From the NCBI RefSeq assembly GCF_002224645.1, contig NZ_CP022121.1, forward strand, positions 1,866,501 to 1,930,500: 64,000 nucleotides of DNA. Direction: 5' to 3'. Each line of letters opens with the position of its first letter. The stretch's first letter is position 1. The translations under genes were made by a program, and so were the position numbers. Source of the DNA: Dehalobacterium formicoaceticum. GTDB taxonomy: Bacteria; Bacillota; Dehalobacteriia; Dehalobacteriales; Dehalobacteriaceae. The notes beneath the pieces are model-generated. The model ran no database searches. It was not told the origin of the DNA and was given only the letters and a program-made list of their open reading frames with translations. Of the stretch, positions 60,548 to 64,000 are shown one piece after another.

Positions 60548-61906
60548 ATGACTTTGACAGGAAAAGAAATGATATACAAGGTTTTGCAGCATGAAGAAGT
60601 ACCTCGTCCCGGTTGGATTCCTTTTGCCGGTGTGCATGCCGGATTTTTAAAGGGTTATGATGCCACGGAGGTTTATACCGATGCGAATAAGCTCTTTGAT
60701 TCTTTGATGGAAGTTAATAAAGTATACAGTCCGGACGGTCAAGTCTTGCTTTTTGATCTGCAGTTGGAAGCGGAAATTTTAGGTTGTACTGTCAGATTTG
60801 AAAAAAACGGTCCTCCTTGCGTTATGGACAGCCCTTTGGCAGATACCGATGAAATTCCTACTAAAATGATTTCCAAGGAAGATGGCCGTTTACCCCTGGT
60901 CATTGACGTAACCCGGCGCATTAAAAAAGAAATCGGAGATACAACGGCACTCTATGGCCTGTTCTGCGGACCTTTTACCCTTGCTTCTCATTTGCGGGGT
61001 ACCAAGTTATTCCGGGATTTGAAAAAGAATCCGGACTATGTAGAAAAAATCATGGCTTATTGTACCGAAATCTCCCTTCAGATGGCCCAGCTGTACTTAG
61101 ATGAGGGTGTTGATGTCATCGTTCCCGTTGATCCTGTCGTATCACAAATATCGCCCCCCGTTTTCAGCAAATTTTTATCCGGACCTTACAAAAGAATCTT
61201 TGACTATATTCGGGAAAAAGGTGCTTTTTCATCCTTCTTTGTCTGCGGTAATGCCACCCATATTATTGAGCTGATGTGCCAAACCGGCCCGGATTCTCTT
61301 TCCATTGACGAGAATGTTAATCTTCCGGAGGCAAAGAAAATTACCGATAAATATAATATCGTCATGGGCGGGAACATCCCCTTAACGACTATTATGCTTT
61401 TTGGTAATCAACAGGATAATATTAAGGCCACGATTGACCTGATCGACTCCATTGACGTCAATAACAAGAATTTGATCATTGCTCCCGGCTGCGACATGCC
61501 TTACGCCACACCTATCGAGAATACCATTGCCGTATCCCATGCCGTGCTCCATACGGATAAAGCCCGTGAATTGGTGGCCAATTATGAATTAAGCGATATC
61601 GATGTGGAAGTGGAGCTGCCTGATTATGAAAACCTGAAAAAACCCATGATCGAAGCTTTCTTGCTTGACCCCACGGCCTGTGCTGCCTGTACCTATATGT
61701 GGGCTGTTGCCGAGGATGCCCAGAAGCATTTCGGCGATAAAATTGATGTGGTGGAATATCGTTATAACAACCTGGAAGATATTGCCCGCACCAAGAAGAT
61801 GGCTGTTGCCCAGCTGCCCAGCCTTTATCTGAACGGAAAATTATTATACTCATCCATTATTCCCAATCTGGATGAATTGATTGTACAAATTGAGGAAGCA
61901 ATGTAA
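60548..61906 (+). CDS. MtaA/UroD-family methyltransferase fused to a thioredoxin-like domain
   Basis: A 452-residue protein. Residues 1-345 form the UroD/MtaA-type barrel (EVPRPGWIPFAGVHAGF; CGPFTLASHL; VDENVN-type region; PGCDMPYATPIENT). The usual zinc motif HxC is FVC here (SSFFVCGN), with the later Cys kept. Residues about 365-452 (MIEAFLLDPTACAACTYMWA...LPSLYLNGKLLYSS) look like a thioredoxin/glutaredoxin-like fold with CAAC. It probably moves methyl groups between a corrinoid protein and a thiol or other acceptor. It is the first gene behind the sigma-54 promoter. Confidence 0.82.
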   Translation: MTLTGKEMIYKVLQHEEVPRPGWIPFAGVHAGFLKGYDATEVYTDANKLFDSLMEVNKVYSPDGQVLLFDLQLEAEILGCTVRFEKNGPPCVMDSPLADTDEIPTKMISKEDGRLPLVIDVTRRIKKEIGDTTALYGLFCGPFTLASHLRGTKLFRDLKKNPDYVEKIMAYCTEISLQMAQLYLDEGVDVIVPVDPVVSQISPPVFSKFLSGPYKRIFDYIREKGAFSSFFVCGNATHIIELMCQTGPDSLSIDENVNLPEAKKITDKYNIVMGGNIPLTTIMLFGNQQDNIKATIDLIDSIDVNNKNLIIAPGCDMPYATPIENTIAVSHAVLHTDKARELVANYELSDIDVEVELPDYENLKKPMIEAFLLDPTACAACTYMWAVAEDAQKHFGDKIDVVEYRYNNLEDIARTKKMAVAQLPSLYLNGKLLYSSIIPNLDELIVQIEEAM

Positions 61907-62700
61907 TGACCGAGCAAAAACCCATTCAACTGTTTTTGGTGACAGGTTTTTTAGGGTCGGGCAAAACTACATTAATGAATAATATTTTAGATGACCTGGC
62001 GGCAAGGAATATCAAAGCCGGTGTGATCGTGAATGAATGGGGACAAGTAGGTATTGACGGCAGTTTGTTTCATGACCATGGCTTCGAAATTCAGGAATTG
62101 AATAACGGGCAGATCTTTTGCAGTTGTTTGGCCGGTAATTTTGTGGATGCCCTGGTCCGGTTTGCCGATTATCCTTTGGACTACCTTTTGGTGGAAACCT
62201 CCGGGATGGCCAATCCCCAGCCGATCCGTCAGATGCTGAAGGAAATCAGGAGCCAGACGGGAGAGCGCTATGATTATCGGGGTACCTTGAACCCCAATGC
62301 ACCTATCGTTGAAACCAGTTTTACTAAAGTGGAAGGACTTTTGGATCTTGATCTTATGAATCAGGAAAGGAGCCTGGCGGTGCGGCGCAGCGTGAAGACT
62401 CCTTATAAAAGACCGGTTCATTATGTGGTATCTACGAAAGAGAATGTTGACCCGGCACAAGCAGCAGAATTTGCCAAAAGGCTTTTAAATCATGCCTTTC
62501 GCATCAAAGGTTTTATTCATAACGGGGGGGAAGGCTGGTTCTATTTGGATGCAGTGAATGACCAGGTGGAAATCAAGCCGGTTCAGGCCAAAGGCAATGA
62601 AACAAAAATAGTCGTTATTTCCAAGGTATGGGAAGAAATTTTGCCCCAAATTGAGTCGGCGTGGCAGGAAACATGCGGGGTGCCTTTTGAAATTAAATAA
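61906..62700 (+). CDS. CobW/G3E-family GTPase, apparently lacking the G4 region
   Basis: A 264-residue P-loop GTPase-like metal or cofactor chaperone. It has Walker A GFLGSGKTT, VNEWGQVGIDG, the metal motif reduced to FCSCLAGNF (instead of CxCC), and LVETSGMANPQPI. After RYDYRGT the sequence jumps directly to LNPNAPIVETS, so the stretch that normally carries VDA and NKxD is missing. Family members are usually over 300 residues. The start overlaps the previous stop (TAATGA). It probably served corrinoid or metal insertion for the methyltransferases. Confidence 0.8.
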   Translation: MTEQKPIQLFLVTGFLGSGKTTLMNNILDDLAARNIKAGVIVNEWGQVGIDGSLFHDHGFEIQELNNGQIFCSCLAGNFVDALVRFADYPLDYLLVETSGMANPQPIRQMLKEIRSQTGERYDYRGTLNPNAPIVETSFTKVEGLLDLDLMNQERSLAVRRSVKTPYKRPVHYVVSTKENVDPAQAAEFAKRLLNHAFRIKGFIHNGGEGWFYLDAVNDQVEIKPVQAKGNETKIVVISKVWEEILPQIESAWQETCGVPFEIK

Positions 62701-62742
62701 TTTTACAGCTGCTTTTTATATATAAAATAAGACAAATTATTG

Positions 62743-62778
62743 AGTGAGATGGGTTTATATAGCTATATCCATCTCACT
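62743..62778. other. Intercistronic stem-loop
   Basis: AGTGAGATGG (62743-62752) pairs perfectly with CCATCTCACT (62769-62778) around an AT-rich loop. No T tract follows. It may protect or process the mRNA between the GTPase and the second methyltransferase. Confidence 0.6.
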
Positions 62779-62824
62779 TGTATCATAGCAAGAAAAATTC
62801 TAATACAAAGGGAGAGATTATTTA

Positions 62825-63877
62825 ATGAAAGAAATGACACCAACGGAGAGAATGATTGCAACCTTAGAACACAAACCGGTGGACCGTGTCCCGGTAATGA
62901 TTCTTCTGGGAACTACCTGGACGATTAACAGAGCAGGAATTTCTTATGATGATTATTACGGGATGGAAGATTTAGGCGTAGAAATGACGGTTAAGGCTTT
63001 TGATGATATAAAAAGCGAAACAGTTTCCGTGGGTAATTGGACGGGATGGCTGAAAGCATTCGGCTGCCCCACGATCACGTCACAACCGTGTAAAGACGTG
63101 ACTGTTGAAGAGGCCTTTACCGATGTTAAAACTGAAATACCAAAGTTAGACAAATCTAAAATCAGACAACAATTAGAAGAATGCGAACTGATTCAAAAAA
63201 TATTACAGCAAGCAGCGGGTGTTAAAAAAGCCGTAGGCGACAGGAAATTTTTGTCTGCTGCCATTACAGGTCCTTTTACAGCCGCCGGTTTATTGGTGGG
63301 CATCAAGGATTTAATGAAATTAGTTGGCAAAAAAAATCCCTTGGCTGATGAGCTCTTAGATTATATGTCAACTGCTTGTGCGGAATATGCCAATATGCTG
63401 ATTGAAAACGGTGTTGATATCATTTTTATCTGTGATCCGTCGTCCAGTGGTGATATGATTGGTCCCAAGCAATTTGATGCTTATTCTGTACCGGCGATGA
63501 AACAGTTTAATGACCAATTACGTAACTGTAAATATTTCTTCCTGCATATGTGCGGCAAAACAGATATGAGAATTCCCGAAGTAAAGAAATTGGGCTTTGT
63601 CGATGCTTACTCCATTGATTCTCCGGTAGATTTGAAATATGCTCTGGAGGTGGCAGGGGATGAGTTGACAATCATGGGGAATATGAATACGGTAGACGAT
63701 ATGTTATTTGGCACCCCGGAACGTTGCTATGATGAAGCTTATAAAAGAATTGAACTGGCTGGATTAAATGGGGGCTATATCTTAATGCCCGGATGCGATA
63801 TTCCGGCCAAAACTACCATCGAGAATCTTCTTGCCATGACCAGGGCATCTGAAGATTACGCAGCCAAGCACAAGTAA
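62825..63877 (+). CDS. MtaA/MtbA-like methyltransferase (UroD family)
   Basis: A 350-residue barrel enzyme. It starts KEMTPTERMIATLEHKPVDR and has AAITGPFTAAGLLVG, the zinc motif HMCG (FFLHMCGKTD), SIDSPVDLKYAL and PGCDIPAKTTIEN, so the His-Cys-Cys zinc set of corrinoid:thiol methyltransferases is complete. It probably moves a methyl group from a corrinoid protein to coenzyme M-like or tetrahydrofolate carriers; the substrate is not shown by the sequence. GGGAGAG precedes the ATG. Confidence 0.87.
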   Translation: MKEMTPTERMIATLEHKPVDRVPVMILLGTTWTINRAGISYDDYYGMEDLGVEMTVKAFDDIKSETVSVGNWTGWLKAFGCPTITSQPCKDVTVEEAFTDVKTEIPKLDKSKIRQQLEECELIQKILQQAAGVKKAVGDRKFLSAAITGPFTAAGLLVGIKDLMKLVGKKNPLADELLDYMSTACAEYANMLIENGVDIIFICDPSSSGDMIGPKQFDAYSVPAMKQFNDQLRNCKYFFLHMCGKTDMRIPEVKKLGFVDAYSIDSPVDLKYALEVAGDELTIMGNMNTVDDMLFGTPERCYDEAYKRIELAGLNGGYILMPGCDIPAKTTIENLLAMTRASEDYAAKHK

Positions 63878-63900
63878 TACTTGTTTAATGCTCATATTTT

Positions 63901-63960
63901 AATGGCATCATATTTTCCATTTTTCTTCATGCAAAAATACGGAAACTGTGATGCCATTTT
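63901..63960 (+). terminator. Long stem-loop after the methyltransferase operon
   Basis: AATGGCATCA (63901-63910) pairs with TGATGCCATT, ending near 63958. Inside it TTTTCC and ATTTTT find partners GGAAA and AAAAAT. It ends in TTTTAC. The T tract is short. Confidence 0.6.
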
Positions 63961-64000
63961 ACTATCTATAAGGGATATTGATCACAAACAACCTATTCAA

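Overview
The window looks like a chromosome segment of a low-to-mid GC Bacillota, most likely an anaerobic clostridial/Peptococcaceae-like bacterium. The clues are strong AGGAGG-type ribosome sites, frequent TTG and GTG starts, the gene order yicC - H2TH integration host factor - remA - gmk - rpoZ - coaBC - metK, a pyrKDFE operon with the FeS/flavin dihydroorotate dehydrogenase, and a sigma-54 controlled corrinoid-type methyltransferase cluster. Genus cannot be fixed from the sequence alone.

Left chromosomal part (1-18848). A uracil permease, cut by the window edge, leads into pyrK-pyrD-pyrF-pyrE. A Na/Pi cotransporter follows, preceded by an array of TTAACA-type Pho boxes, then a beta-carbonic anhydrase. 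A frameshifted nucleotidyltransferase and rqcH lie on the minus strand. The housekeeping block yicC to metK comes next, then two zinc-ribbon genes (one an AIM24-type protein), a heptad-repeat coiled-coil gene, a xanthine/uracil-type permease and a small stop-interrupted hydrophobic ORF.

Prophage (about 18849-57993, 39 kb). It is inserted in a tRNA-Thr(CGT) gene. A 49-bp copy of the tRNA 3' part forms attL (18849-18897) and attR (57945-57993). The layout is integrase; a DUF1828-like/DUF6978-like pair; CI and Cro repressors around three operators spaced exactly 40 bp; small early genes on both strands; recombination and replication genes with an iteron-like origin inside the DnaD-like gene; a PcfK/AcrIIA9-like gene followed by PcfJ; late regulator; HNH; terminase; HK97-type head genes; tail genes including a -1 frameshift chaperone pair; fibres with long tandem repeats; holin; and a lysin combining a subtilisin-type protease, an amidase and an SLH module. 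Several prophage genes are damaged: ssb, recU, the tape measure (split by an IS21-family element), an IS3 orfA remnant and a 5'-truncated group II intron. It is therefore probably defective or domesticated.

Right chromosomal part (57947-64000). The restored tRNA-Thr is followed by an AcoR-like sigma-54 activator with an in-frame TAA, a sigma-54 promoter, an MtaA/UroD-like methyltransferase fused to a thioredoxin-like domain, a CobW-like GTPase that seems to have lost its G4 region, and a second MtaA-like methyltransferase. They look like one methyl-transfer operon whose substrate cannot be named from this window.

The strongest leads for something new are the protease-amidase-SLH lysin with ribosome sites at both domain joints, the PcfK/AcrIIA9-PcfJ pair, the DUF6978/DUF1828 cassette beside the repressor, the origin inside the replication gene combined with missing canonical starts in two adjacent replication genes, and the decaying methyltransferase-CobW operon.
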